From a virus, in the IMG/VR virus record IMGVR_UViG_3300031999_000088, positions 1-39,077 of that record: a stretch of 39,077 nucleotides of DNA; one strand, given 5' to 3'. Positions 13,727 to 22,100 of this stretch are shown in pieces. Position 1 is the stretch's first letter; every line of letters starts with the position of its first letter. The notes under the pieces are model-generated. The model did no database searches. It saw nothing but the letters and a program-made list of their open reading frames with translations, and was not told the origin of the DNA. The position numbers and the translations under genes are program-made.

Positions 13727-14302
13727 ATGTCGTCGGAAGAGACTCTTCCAGCCCCTCTGCCGGTAAGGCGACCCTACGGCCGCAGTCATCCTGCGTGGTA
13801 TGGGGGGCTCACCGGCCAGGACTTCGAGGTCTTCAAGGCTTCGTGCGAGAATCCTATGGCCTCCTACGCCGACATCGGGAGAGCCTTCTTCCCGAAGGCC
13901 AAGCACCCTGCAGCAAAAGCGCGCAAAATACTCGATAGGGTGCGCAATTCGACCGATATTGCCAATCTTTTGCGCATATTTGGTCCGAATGTGCAGAAAG
14001 TGTTCAAGGTTCTGGACGAGGCCCTGGAGGCCGAGAACGTGTTCATCAGCAAGTCTGGCGACATCGTCACCAATCCCGACCACAGGGTTCGCCTCCAGGC
14101 CGCCAAACTCATCCTCGACATTCAGACCCCCAAGGGTCCCGCGGTGGTCCAGAACACCACCACTATCACCTTCGAGAAGGAACGCCGGGAAGCCCGGAAG
14201 TATCGTGAGAATGGCGACCCCGACGAGGTCTACCAGAGGCGACTGACGTTGGAAGAGGAGTTCGAGAGGCAGCAAAGGGAGCGCGAGACGACCGATGAGT
14301 GA
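13727..14302 (+). CDS. Putative terminase small subunit
   Basis: This 191-residue protein lies directly upstream of the terminase ATPase and overlaps it by 8 bases. A helix-turn-helix-like N-terminal part (PMASYADIGRAFFPKAKHPAAKARKILDRVRNS) precedes a helical oligomerisation segment and a charged tail (EERREARKY-like, then EEEFERQQRERE). Small terminase subunits recognise packaging sites and hold this position. The sequence itself is not diagnostic, so the call rests mainly on context. Confidence 0.55.
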   Translation: MSSEETLPAPLPVRRPYGRSHPAWYGGLTGQDFEVFKASCENPMASYADIGRAFFPKAKHPAAKARKILDRVRNSTDIANLLRIFGPNVQKVFKVLDEALEAENVFISKSGDIVTNPDHRVRLQAAKLILDIQTPKGPAVVQNTTTITFEKERREARKYRENGDPDEVYQRRLTLEEEFERQQRERETTDE

Positions 14303-15185
14303 CGGCGCCCCCTACTCGCTCGCGGAAGCCCTGGAACTCAGTCCCATCGTGTACTGTCAAGCGAAACTGCGCGACCAGAAGGGGCAGCCGATAGTCCCCG
14401 ATCCATGGCAACGAAGGGCCATGCTGTCACGCCGGAAGAGGATGATCTTCCTGTGCTCGCGCCAATCGGGTAAGTCAGAGGTCGCTGCCGACTTGGCGAT
14501 CTACACGTCCGACACCGACCCCGGTTCCCTCACCCTCCTCGTCTCGCCTTCCCTTCGCCAATCCTCGGAACTCTTCCATCGCGTCAAAGAACGTCTCCGG
14601 ATGATGGTCGACCCACCGCCAATCGAACGAGAAAGCCAACTCTCCCTCGAGACAGCCACTGGGTCCCGGATCATCGCCCTACCTGGTACCGAGGACACGA
14701 TCGTAGGCTTCGCCGCTCCTTCCCTCATCGTGATCGACGAGGACGCTCGTGTGCCCGACCCTCTCTTCAACTTCGTGACACCCATGATGGCTGTGGCGCC
14801 CAAGTGCAGGATTCTGCTCATGTCGACCCCGAAGGGCAAACGTGGCCACTTTCATACGATCTGGGAACACGGCTCTGAAGAGTTGTGGGAGAAGATCAGG
14901 GTCACAGCCGACGATTGCCCTCGTATCCCGAAGGAACATCTGGATGCTGAACGCCAGACGATGATTCCGGAGTTGTACGACCAAGAGTATTTTTGTAAGT
15001 TCCTGGACCTGGAAGGCACTATGTTTTCGGCGGATGATCTATTCGCCGCCTTTGACGAACCAGCAGTAGAGGAGATGGGCGACCCCTTCGAGTCAGAGGA
15101 TGACGTTGCAGCCTGGGACACGATCCTGAAAGGGAAAAGCGGGAATTGGCGAGACGTGAAGCGGAAGAGAGATAGAAGACGATGA
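14295..15185 (+). CDS. Terminase large subunit, ATPase half (split gene)
   Basis: This 296-residue protein is the packaging motor domain. CSRQSGKSEVAA (residues 54-65) is Walker A, LIVIDED (144-150) is Walker B with its catalytic Glu, and LLMSTPKGK (174-182) is the coupling motif. It then enters the linker (LYDQEYFCKFLDLEGTMFSAD) where a typical large terminase continues into its nuclease domain. Instead it ends in TGA (15183-15185) within the second 18-bp repeat array. The nuclease domain begins in another frame at 15229. The stop overlaps an ATG at 15182. Confidence 0.9.
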   Translation: MSDGAPYSLAEALELSPIVYCQAKLRDQKGQPIVPDPWQRRAMLSRRKRMIFLCSRQSGKSEVAADLAIYTSDTDPGSLTLLVSPSLRQSSELFHRVKERLRMMVDPPPIERESQLSLETATGSRIIALPGTEDTIVGFAAPSLIVIDEDARVPDPLFNFVTPMMAVAPKCRILLMSTPKGKRGHFHTIWEHGSEELWEKIRVTADDCPRIPKEHLDAERQTMIPELYDQEYFCKFLDLEGTMFSADDLFAAFDEPAVEEMGDPFESEDDVAAWDTILKGKSGNWRDVKRKRDRRR

Positions 15186-15232
15186 GCGAGCCATCCCAAG
15201 CAAGACACCCAAGGTTCAGAAGCGAGCCATGA
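15182..15232 (+). CDS. 16-codon relay ORF between terminase halves
   Basis: ATG 15182 overlaps the ATPase stop (ATGA). The ORF reads MSEPSQARHPRFRSEP and ends in TGA 15230-15232, itself overlapping the nuclease ATG at 15229 (ATGA again). It uses the same SEP/RHP frame as the 52-codon ORF at 2528. Its likely role is to carry ribosomes from one terminase half to the next by stop-restart, because the nuclease ORF lacks a strong ribosome site. Confidence 0.4.
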   Translation: MSEPSQARHPRFRSEP

Positions 15233-15247
15233 GCGAAGAGACACCCA
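15184..15247 (+). repeat. 18-bp-periodic alternating repeat array, locus 2
   Basis: Four blocks sit at exact 18-bp steps: GAGCGAGCCA (15184), AAGACACCCA (15202), AAGCGAGCCA (15220) and GAGACACCCA (15238). These are the same two alternating blocks as at 2530-2683. The array fills the junction between the two terminase halves. Confidence 0.9.
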
Positions 15248-15987
15248 AACCCACGCTTCCATCTCGCCAGTATCGGGATTTCTTCGTCGGCCTCGACTGC
15301 GGGCAGCTCAAAGACTACGCCGCCCTGTCGGTGTCGGCACGCCGATACATCGGGACTCCCCTGACCGGGTTCACCACGATCTACGACGTGATCTACTTGG
15401 CTCGGATGGCACTCGGCACACCCTATCCCGTGTTGGTGGAGCAAGTGGTCGACTTTATGAACGACCCACGGTTCACCATCCAGCGAGCTGTCCTTGTGGT
15501 GGAGGCCACCGGGGTCGGTGTTGGGATCGTGCAAGACATCCGAGCCAAGGGTGTCATGGCAAAAGGTGTCTGGCTCACCGCTGGATCGGTAGAGACTCAA
15601 AACACCGCCGGACTCACCAATCTCCCCAAGGTCGACATGGTGACGGCCCTGGTCAGAGTCTTCCAGACCGGCCGCATCAAGATCGCCAAGTCGCTCGAGT
15701 ACGCGCAAGCGTTCCGAGATGAGTTGGAGGGCTTCACCCGTCGGATCAATCGCACCACGGCCAACCTGAGTTTCGAGGCGATGAGCGAGAAGGTCCACGA
15801 CGACCTCGTGAACTCAGTAGGTGTGGCGGTGTGGTGGGGTGAGACACACGCGAAGCCGATGCACACGGCCTCGATCGAGGAAGCTCGGAAGGCCGACAGA
15901 AAACGGACCGACGACTACGACCCGTTGCTGCGCGGGGAATTGGCAAAGCACAGGCCGCAGAGGAGAATAGGTTCTCGACGAGGCTAG
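15229..15987 (+). CDS. Terminase large subunit, nuclease half (split gene)
   Basis: This 252-residue protein has the RNase H-like nuclease of large terminases: FFVGLDCGQ with Asp23, VLVVEATGVG with Glu92, and KVHDDLVNSVGVAVWW with Asp191/Asp192 as the three acidic metal-binding positions. It cuts concatemeric DNA during packaging. Together with the ATPase half it gives about 548 residues, a normal full length. The first residues (MSEETPKP) are encoded by the repeat array. Its TAG stop overlaps the stop of the convergent - strand gene in a CTAG. Confidence 0.88.
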   Translation: MSEETPKPTLPSRQYRDFFVGLDCGQLKDYAALSVSARRYIGTPLTGFTTIYDVIYLARMALGTPYPVLVEQVVDFMNDPRFTIQRAVLVVEATGVGVGIVQDIRAKGVMAKGVWLTAGSVETQNTAGLTNLPKVDMVTALVRVFQTGRIKIAKSLEYAQAFRDELEGFTRRINRTTANLSFEAMSEKVHDDLVNSVGVAVWWGETHAKPMHTASIEEARKADRKRTDDYDPLLRGELAKHRPQRRIGSRRG

Positions 15988-16121
15988 TGCTTCTTTCTTC
16001 CCTCTGCTCCCTTGATCTTCCCGGCGTTGATCGACGCGTAGAAGACGTTCTTCGCCTTCTTCTTTCCATACTGCTTCACCATCGCCGCCATGATCTTTCT
16101 GCCTTTCGGTGTGAGTGGCAC
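15984..16121 (-). CDS. Small basic phage protein (PLTPKGRKI...VFYASINAGKI)
   Basis: GTG at 16121 lies behind AAGGAG and gives 45 residues, too short for most gene finders. The sequence PLTPKGRKIMAAMVKQYG and KNVFYASINAGKIKG belongs to a very common type of small phage protein of unknown function. It is strongly basic and probably binds nucleic acid, though this is inference. It is the last gene of the long - strand operon, and its TAG overlaps the terminase stop from the other strand. Confidence 0.75.
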   Translation of the reverse strand: MPLTPKGRKIMAAMVKQYGKKKAKNVFYASINAGKIKGAEGRKKH

Positions 16122-16136
16122 GATCTTCTCCTTTCG

Positions 16137-16354
16137 TCAGTCGTATGTGCAGTACGCGAGGACGGCCCCGGACGCCAACTCTATTTCCTCGAACGCGCCC
16201 CCAATCAGTGTGCCAGCTTTCCAGGTGATGGCACTCAGGGTTCCAAAGACCTCCATAGAATCTTTGCGCGCTTCGTCGCGCTACCTATGATCTCCAAAGC
16301 CGTCACACCACTCGTCCCGTTCGTCGTCCTGTTCGAGATGCTGTAGATCGCCAT
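16137..16354 (-). pseudogene. Small virion-type protein split by a frameshift
   Basis: ATG 16354 has an excellent AGGAGG site but stops after 39 residues at 16235. A second 39-residue frame runs from ATG 16256 to TGA 16137 with no ribosome site. Read across a frameshift they make one coherent protein: MAIYSISNRTTNGTSGVTAL in the first part, then WKAGTLIGGAFEEIELASGA and VLAY in the second. The second part matches the end of the 18053 gene (GNFTEMTLVSGAVWA), a recurrent small phage motif. It could be a mutation, sequencing error or programmed shift; no classic slippery site is visible. Confidence 0.5.
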
Positions 16355-16357
16355 GTT

Positions 16358-16759
16358 CTACCTCCTGAAAAGTGCTACCACGATCGTAACAACGACCGTG
16401 GCTATGCTACCGATTCCCACTACCCGCCAGATACCACGGGAAAGTAACGCCGCGTCCCGTTCGGCCGTCACGCCCGAGAGTTCCACGAGGAGCGGCTTGA
16501 CCGCCTCAGCCGCCGCTACCGTTACCGCCAGGCGTAGACGCTCGGCGAAGTCGCTCTCTAGCCTCGTCACCTGCTCGATGGATTTCTGTTCGAGCCTCGT
16601 CAGCTCGTCCAGACAGGTCTGCAACGGCACTGTCGCTGACGGCGGCGACGACTCCGGGGACGTCACTTCCGCTGGCCGTACTGGCAGCGGCGAGAACATC
16701 AGCAGGAGCAGCACCGGCCAGAGTAGCCGCAGCCGCGGCGCGCGCATCATCCCCCGCAT
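16358..16759 (-). CDS. Two-membrane-segment lysis protein nested in the spanin-like gene
   Basis: This 133-residue protein has an N-terminal signal-like segment (LRLLWPVLLLLMFSPLPVRP), a periplasmic helical region (TCLDELTRLEQKSIEQVTRL) and a C-terminal membrane segment (IATVVVTIVVALF). It overlaps the 16506 gene by 254 bp in another frame, as Rz1 does with Rz. Unlike a normal outer spanin it has no lipobox Cys. The start at 16759 follows GGGGGTGAAGG. Spanins fuse inner and outer membranes at lysis; the role here is inferred from position and topology. Confidence 0.5.
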   Translation of the reverse strand: MRGMMRAPRLRLLWPVLLLLMFSPLPVRPAEVTSPESSPPSATVPLQTCLDELTRLEQKSIEQVTRLESDFAERLRLAVTVAAAEAVKPLLVELSGVTAERDAALLSRGIWRVVGIGSIATVVVTIVVALFRR

Positions 16760-16901
16760 CCTTCACCCCCTTCGGTTTCAGCTTGGCCAGCAGATCGAGT
16801 ATCCCGCCGCCGGCGCCCATCGTCGCCGCATAGGCCACGATGAGCACCGCGGCGAGCAGGATCCACCCGAGCCAGCCGAGTACCCTACCCACTGCTGCCA
16901 T
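16506..16901 (-). CDS. Inner-spanin-like membrane protein
   Basis: ATG 16901 behind AGGAGG gives 131 residues. One N-terminal membrane segment (VLGWLGWILLAAVLIVAYAA) is followed by a long Ala/Asp/Arg-rich helical domain, the layout of an Rz-type inner spanin. A 51-base upstream extension to 16952 would enter the holin-like gene. The second half overlaps the 16358 gene in a different frame. No sequence-specific family match is claimed. Confidence 0.5.
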   Translation of the reverse strand: MAAVGRVLGWLGWILLAAVLIVAYAATMGAGGGILDLLAKLKPKGVKDAGDDARAAAAATLAGAAPADVLAAASTASGSDVPGVVAAVSDSAVADLSGRADEARTEIHRAGDEARERLRRASTPGGNGSGG

Positions 16902-17163
16902 TCCGCGCCTCCTGCGCCCGCTTGATGGCCGGCCCGCCGAACGCCACGGCACCCATGGCAGCGTCGATGCCCGCCAAGATCGGCAGTGCCGACATCCACG
17001 TCGACATGCGGTCCGGCAGCCCGAGAGAGATGACGGAGGTGACGATGACCAGAATCGCGGCCAGTACAGGCCATGAAATCTTGACCAACGTCAACGTCCA
17101 GTTCTCTTTCGCAGGGGCTGCTACCACCCCGGGAACCGCCGGGGACGGGGTTACATCTGACAC
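16885..17163 (-). CDS. Holin-like protein with two membrane segments
   Basis: The chosen GTG at 17163 lies 2 bp after the amidase stop with GGAGGT upstream, giving 92 residues. Two hydrophobic segments (VLAAILVIVTSVISLGL and MSALPILAGIDAAMGAVAF) are joined by a short turn; the N-terminus is Pro/Ala-rich. Placement right after the endolysin supports a holin, which opens the inner membrane at lysis. Confidence 0.6.
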   Translation of the reverse strand: MSDVTPSPAVPGVVAAPAKENWTLTLVKISWPVLAAILVIVTSVISLGLPDRMSTWMSALPILAGIDAAMGAVAFGGPAIKRAQEARNGSSG

Positions 17164-17165
17164 CT

Positions 17166-17705
17166 CTACACCTCCAGTATCGCTTTCACCGCCCGCCGGA
17201 AATGTTCCAGCTCGGTCGGTACCGAAACCATCCACGAGGGACAGGTTTTCCCTGTCACATCGAAATGCCGGATGATATCCACCATCGGGTCACGATGGTA
17301 CTGCCAGCACAGGCCGGCGCACAGAAGGTGCGACTGTCGAAGGACCTCCGGCTCGAAAACCCCCGTCCAGTCAGGGTGGCAGTGCTCGATTCCCAGGCAG
17401 TACCAGTTCGGGTGTTCGCCTCCCCATTTCGTCGTGGCCCACGGCGTGTAGGGAGAGCCCGCCGGCTGACCGACATGGTAGGCCACCTCGTTCTCCGGCA
17501 CGCACCGCACGATCTCCGTCCGGTCGATGATGTAGTGCGCGCTGGCTTTCCGCGATCCGTCCTTCAGGCTCTCGAAATAGCGGCGGTTCGCCTCGGCCGA
17601 GGTACCAGGGTTCCCCACCCAGTGCAGGACGATGCAGTCCACGCGGCGTATGAGCAGGCCCGGTCGCGAGAAGTCGTTCGGCGTGAGCAACGCTTCGCGG
17701 ATCAC
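17166..17705 (-). CDS. Endolysin, N-acetylmuramoyl-L-alanine amidase (Amidase_2)
   Basis: This 179-residue protein is a single amidase domain that cuts the bond between N-acetylmuramic acid and the stem peptide. Zinc ligands fit His28 (VLHWVGN), His147 (IIRHFDVTGKTCPSW) and Cys155; Glu107 (LGIEHCH) is in the usual place. There is no signal peptide, so it needs the holin. The GTG start at 17705 overlaps the upstream stop as GTGA. Confidence 0.9.
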   Translation of the reverse strand: MIREALLTPNDFSRPGLLIRRVDCIVLHWVGNPGTSAEANRRYFESLKDGSRKASAHYIIDRTEIVRCVPENEVAYHVGQPAGSPYTPWATTKWGGEHPNWYCLGIEHCHPDWTGVFEPEVLRQSHLLCAGLCWQYHRDPMVDIIRHFDVTGKTCPSWMVSVPTELEHFRRAVKAILEV

Positions 17706-18013
17706 GGCTTCCTCGTGAGCAACACTGTGGCGATGGTTACGGCTCCTACGATGAGCGAAGGGATAGCGGCCAGCATCATGGACCGTAGACCCGCTTTCTT
17801 GTCGACGAGAGTCTTGACCTGGCCTGCCATCACATCGGTGACCACGCGCATTTCTTTGAGGAAACCAGCAGCGCCGTTGCGCTCAGCTCCGTACAGCGTC
17901 GTTTCCATTTGCGTCATCCTCCCGGTTAGCGCGTTCCGTCCTTCGAAAAGGTTCGCGATGTCCTTGCCGTGCTGCTCGATCGTCAGCGCCTTGTCGCAGA
18001 TGTGGTCACTCAT
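17702..18013 (-). CDS. XhlA-like coiled-coil protein with C-terminal anchor
   Basis: This 103-residue protein has a helical charged region (residues 8-75) and a C-terminal membrane segment (MLLAAIPSLIVGAVTIATVLL) ending in a basic tail. This topology is like XhlA-type lysis accessory proteins. AGGAGG precedes ATG 18013. It is the first gene of the lysis cassette and coupled to the endolysin. Function is inferred from topology and location. Confidence 0.55.
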   Translation of the reverse strand: MSDHICDKALTIEQHGKDIANLFEGRNALTGRMTQMETTLYGAERNGAAGFLKEMRVVTDVMAGQVKTLVDKKAGLRSMMLAAIPSLIVGAVTIATVLLTRKP

Positions 18014-18052
18014 GTTGTCCTCCTATCGTTGGACACAGTCCGGTGTCAACCT

Positions 18053-18304
18053 CTAGTCATGTGACCTCGTAGCCCACACGGCTCCGCTCACCAGGGTCAT
18101 CTCCGTGAAGTTGCCCTGGAGGATCAAGCCAGCGGGAAACGTCCCGCTGACGAGTGCTCCCAGACTGACCGCGTACTCCCCGGTGAGCGAACTGAAGATC
18201 GTGGCGCCCAGAATCGCGATGTGACTCCACGTCTGTCCGCTGACGCTCCCGGCTCCCTGGATGTAGTCAGCCTTGAACTCTCCGAACTCCGGTATCCTGT
18301 TCAT
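18053..18304 (-). CDS. Small beta-rich virion-type protein
   Basis: This 83-residue protein has a good AGGAGG site before ATG 18304. The C-terminal block GNFTEMTLVSGAVWA resembles a recurrent ending of small phage proteins (G-x-F-x-x-I-x-L-x-SG-x-V). The same type of ending is seen in the broken gene at 16137. It lies between the fiber-like gene and the lysis cassette and may be a minor structural or decoration protein. Confidence 0.5.
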   Translation of the reverse strand: MNRIPEFGEFKADYIQGAGSVSGQTWSHIAILGATIFSSLTGEYAVSLGALVSGTFPAGLILQGNFTEMTLVSGAVWATRSHD

Positions 18305-18345
18305 CTCGCCCTCCTACTGATTCGGTTCCGTCTCACGTTTTCATC

Positions 18346-19146
18346 TCAGCCCATCATCGAGTAGCCGACCGTCGTTAAATAGAGCTTTCCAACGCCGTTG
18401 GCTGGTGTAACCTGATATTCAACAATCCCGTTGGCGTCGCAAGCACACATGAGGCCAGAATGGCTATGCCGGTAGGAACACCCAGCAACAGCAGGCGAGA
18501 TGTAAAAGAACGGCCCATTTGTCCGCAACCCTGCGGCTTCTGTTGAACCGTTCTTTCGGAGATACGTCACGACGTATGCTTCCGCGGCATTTGTTGCAGT
18601 CAGTTCCGAGACAGCCTCCAGAACGAGCGACTTTACCCCCGTAGGGACATATGGATTCGCCACCCCCACACCCCAGGCATCGGTGAATGCCGCTGCTGTT
18701 CCCGCCGACAACTCCCACGACGATGCTCGCAATGCATGGGGTATCATAAACGGTTGTGGTGCCCCGACGATGAGCCACGCCGTCCCCGTGCACAGGAACG
18801 TGAGAAAGTTGTTGACGTACCAGATGCCCACCGTGAGGTTCCCGTCGATGGTCTCGGAACCCTCGCCGTCCACCGTGATCTTCCCCGCACCCGTGTCCAT
18901 CTTGCGGATGGTGATGGTCCGCCCCGTGTTATCCTTGGCCGTGGGCAGCGTCATCGTCATGGCGGTCGCCCCCGTGGTCACCAGGAGGAACTCGATCCCG
19001 TCCGTGTCCGTGAACGTGTACGCCGCAGTGACCGCCTTCCCATTCAGTCTCTTGCCGCCCGTGAACGTAGCGCGTCCCTGAAACTCGGCGTCATCCTTGA
19101 AGTGCTTCTTCCCGTAGACCATCTGCTCGGCGTCGTAGAGGGCCAT
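18346..19146 (-). CDS. Fiber-like structural protein
   Basis: ATG 19146 behind GGGAGGA gives 266 residues; an upstream in-frame start (19191) was rejected because it enters the previous gene. The middle (TLPTAKDNTGRTITIRK, TVDGEGSETIDGNLT, FLCTGTAWLIVG) is the beta-rich pattern found in phage head or tail fiber and spike proteins. The C-terminal 120 residues are beta-rich with several Cys and His. It probably contacts the host or decorates the virion. Confidence 0.6.
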   Translation of the reverse strand: MALYDAEQMVYGKKHFKDDAEFQGRATFTGGKRLNGKAVTAAYTFTDTDGIEFLLVTTGATAMTMTLPTAKDNTGRTITIRKMDTGAGKITVDGEGSETIDGNLTVGIWYVNNFLTFLCTGTAWLIVGAPQPFMIPHALRASSWELSAGTAAAFTDAWGVGVANPYVPTGVKSLVLEAVSELTATNAAEAYVVTYLRKNGSTEAAGLRTNGPFFYISPAVAGCSYRHSHSGLMCACDANGIVEYQVTPANGVGKLYLTTVGYSMMG

Positions 19147-19147
19147 T

Positions 19148-22100
19148 TCAGAATCCTCCCGGCGTTCGCTGAGCCCCTTGACCACCAGCAAAGACTTCCA
19201 TGGCCGCTTTCCCTACGTCACCTTTGTAGATGTACTGCGCACCTTTGAGGATGTTCCTGATCTCCTGTGCAGGAAGGCCCTGGGAGAGCAACATGAGATA
19301 CCCAAGGTCATCCGCGAGGTTGAGAGCTTTCTTGTATCTTCCGGTCATCACGTTGCTGGCCATGGAACCCAGGATCCCAGCCGCCTGGCCCGCTGGAATC
19401 TCCGTCCTGGACTGCCATCCTCGCATTGCGGACTGAGCAAAGGAGCCAACGAACTGGATGGTTCCGATCGCTTCTCCGACTGGCCATTTCCACCATTCGC
19501 TACCCTTCGGAAGTCTCCTGTGGGACAGTATCCCTTCCGCCACGAGACCGAGAGTGAGAGCGAGCATCGTTGCTCCCGCTTGCATCTTCTTGTTGTTCTT
19601 CAACATCTGAGGAATGTCGTAGGTAGCGATGTTCCACGTTTGGTTCTTGTCGATACCAAACAAGGTGAGCATTTGAATGAACTCTTTGGGAGACCGGAAG
19701 ACTATCGGTAGATGCCTCGGGTTGCCCACCGACTGAGTCCGGAGGACTGCATTCCGGGCTTCCTGAACGGCAGCCTCATGGCCGAGTTTGTCGACGTTGT
19801 GATTGTAGACGCTCTTCCACACCGCGTAACTCGTCTCCTTGTCTACGAACCAGACCAGAGCCATCCCGTTTGGACCGAACTTCTTGAGAATCTTCTCGAC
19901 TAGTAGCGGACTGCCTTGCTTCATGTCTGAAGCCCAACGGTCGTAGGTTCGGCCCTTCATCACCCCGTCACTCTCCTCGATGAACTGCGGGGTCTCTACC
20001 GGGTGCCTTACCATGTCGTAGACTCCCGACATGAACTCCTTCCCCATGTAGGGAAGGGCCTTGAAGTACGACGTAAGCTGCTTGGCTCCGGTGATAGTCC
20101 TCCACGCGATGAAGCCAAGAGCAAGACGCCTCTTGAGCGTTGGGCCACCCAGGGTGGGGAAGGCATCGGCCACCAGTTTCTCCCCAGCCATGGCTTTGTT
20201 CAGATTGGGGTTCTTCATGTTCTGGAGGTAGTCGTCCATGGCCGCGAGCATTTCTGGTCCACGCTTGGACTTCAAGAGGTCCCTGACCTCCTTGTCGCCG
20301 AGCACCCCACTGAGTGTCTCGGTGAGGTCTGCGAAGTTAGCGAAATGCTCGGCTTGATCGTAGTGACGCAAAAGGTTCTTGAACAGTCCGAGTTGCACCT
20401 TCGGTTGATGTTCGGCTGCGATTTCCAGTCTCTTCTTCATGGACCCAAGTTCCATCTTCTGCTTCGTCAGTGCTGCTCCGATGGCTCCCCTGCGTTCTAT
20501 CTCATCCATGAGAGTCTGATTGAGATCGCCAAAGGTATCGCTCTCGCGCGGAGCAGGGGTGTAGTTCTCTTCGTGGCCCGGGTCCTGATTCGGATGAATA
20601 GCGATATGAGCTTCCCTTACCCTCGGCTCCTGTGCATCGTAGATCGCCATGACGAACGGGATGGTCTTGCGCATGTTCGCGGGGACGAGCTTGGCCATCT
20701 CCATAACCATCTCTGGAGTAACGTTGTTGCCGTATTCGATTGCCGCGCGATGCTTCTCGTTCATCCATCCAGCGAGGATGCCAAGCATGTCGTCCATGCG
20801 GAAATCTTGGCCACCGATGATGTAGATTTTCTGGAGTTCGTTCTCCTTGATTCCTAGCTGTTTGAGTTTCTTCTTGACGAGTAGCCTGACGTCGGCCGTG
20901 TTGCCGAACTCTACGCTCTCTGCTCTTCCCGGACCATTCCAAAACTCCTCGTGCCATGGCCCATGGAAAACCTTCCCGCCGTCTAGTGCGTCGATGTTCC
21001 GTTCCGGCCCCTGGAGGGTGATCTTCTTGGCCCGGAGTTGCCCTGCGAACTGCTCGACCGATCCCGGGTAGTTCTTCTTCTCTGTCGGTATTCCCCTCGC
21101 TGGCTTTGTGTCCATGAGCGCCGCCTTCAGCGACTCCACCATGGAACCGATCTTGCGTTTCTTCTGATTATCCAGGGTTGTCTTGTGAAGTACGCCGTAG
21201 TGCTGGAGTCTCTCCCGATCGGATGCCATCTCCTCCAGTTCCTTCGTGCTGATCTCGTTCTGGGTCCTGACACCTTCCACATACAGCGCCCGGTCTTTCT
21301 TGCTGAGATTCTCGACCTCTTCGGGGTGCTCAGCGAAATACTCCCGCGACGCCTGAATCTCTTTCAGGGTCCGATCTCCAGCCTTCACCTTACTCATCCC
21401 ACTCTGGATGTCCTCGATCTGCACCTTCTCCTTGACGTGGACGTTGTCCGAGATGGGTTTTGTGATGTACTGAACGTATTTGTCCCTGATCTTCTTCAGT
21501 CCCTCGAGCGCCTTCTTCTTCTCCTGAAGGTTGGACACTCGGGTGCGTTCGACGTCTACGGCACTGGTAACGGCTTCCGCGGTCCTCATCTGCTCGCCGA
21601 GGCCCGGCTTGGGAGGGCCAGGAGTCCCAAGGACCCGAGCCTGAGCCGCCTGCATCTCGGTACTGCCGAGAGTTTCTGGGATGTTCTGAGCGTTCTCCTC
21701 GGCCGCTATCGCCTCGACCCCAGCAACCCCGGCCTCTTTCGCCTGGGCGGCCTTGACCTGGGCCGCGAGGGCCTCGCGTTCAGCCTTGGCGACGTTCAGG
21801 ACTCCGAGTTCCTCATCCACTGCAGCAAGTTCGGTGTCGATCTGCTCCCCGGTCATCGCCGGGTTGTGAACGATTGCCACCGCTTCCGGGTCGGTCACCG
21901 TCTTGGCCAGTTCAAGCCGATCGGTGGTCGGTGACGGGTCGACGGCAGCATCATGGACGAACCCTACCTGCTCGATGAGGGCTTGCTGGACCGGCCGGAG
22001 GGCGGCGATCTTGTTGTCGATTTCGGTCAGTAGGGCAGTGGGATAGGTCCCCTTGATGATCCCCTGTCGGGCCACTTCTGTCCGCTGGGCCTCGAGATCG

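Noticed and set aside
12362-14275. 637-codon - strand frame
   Set aside because: Antisense to DUF115 and terminase genes that show clear family motifs; a product of high GC third positions.
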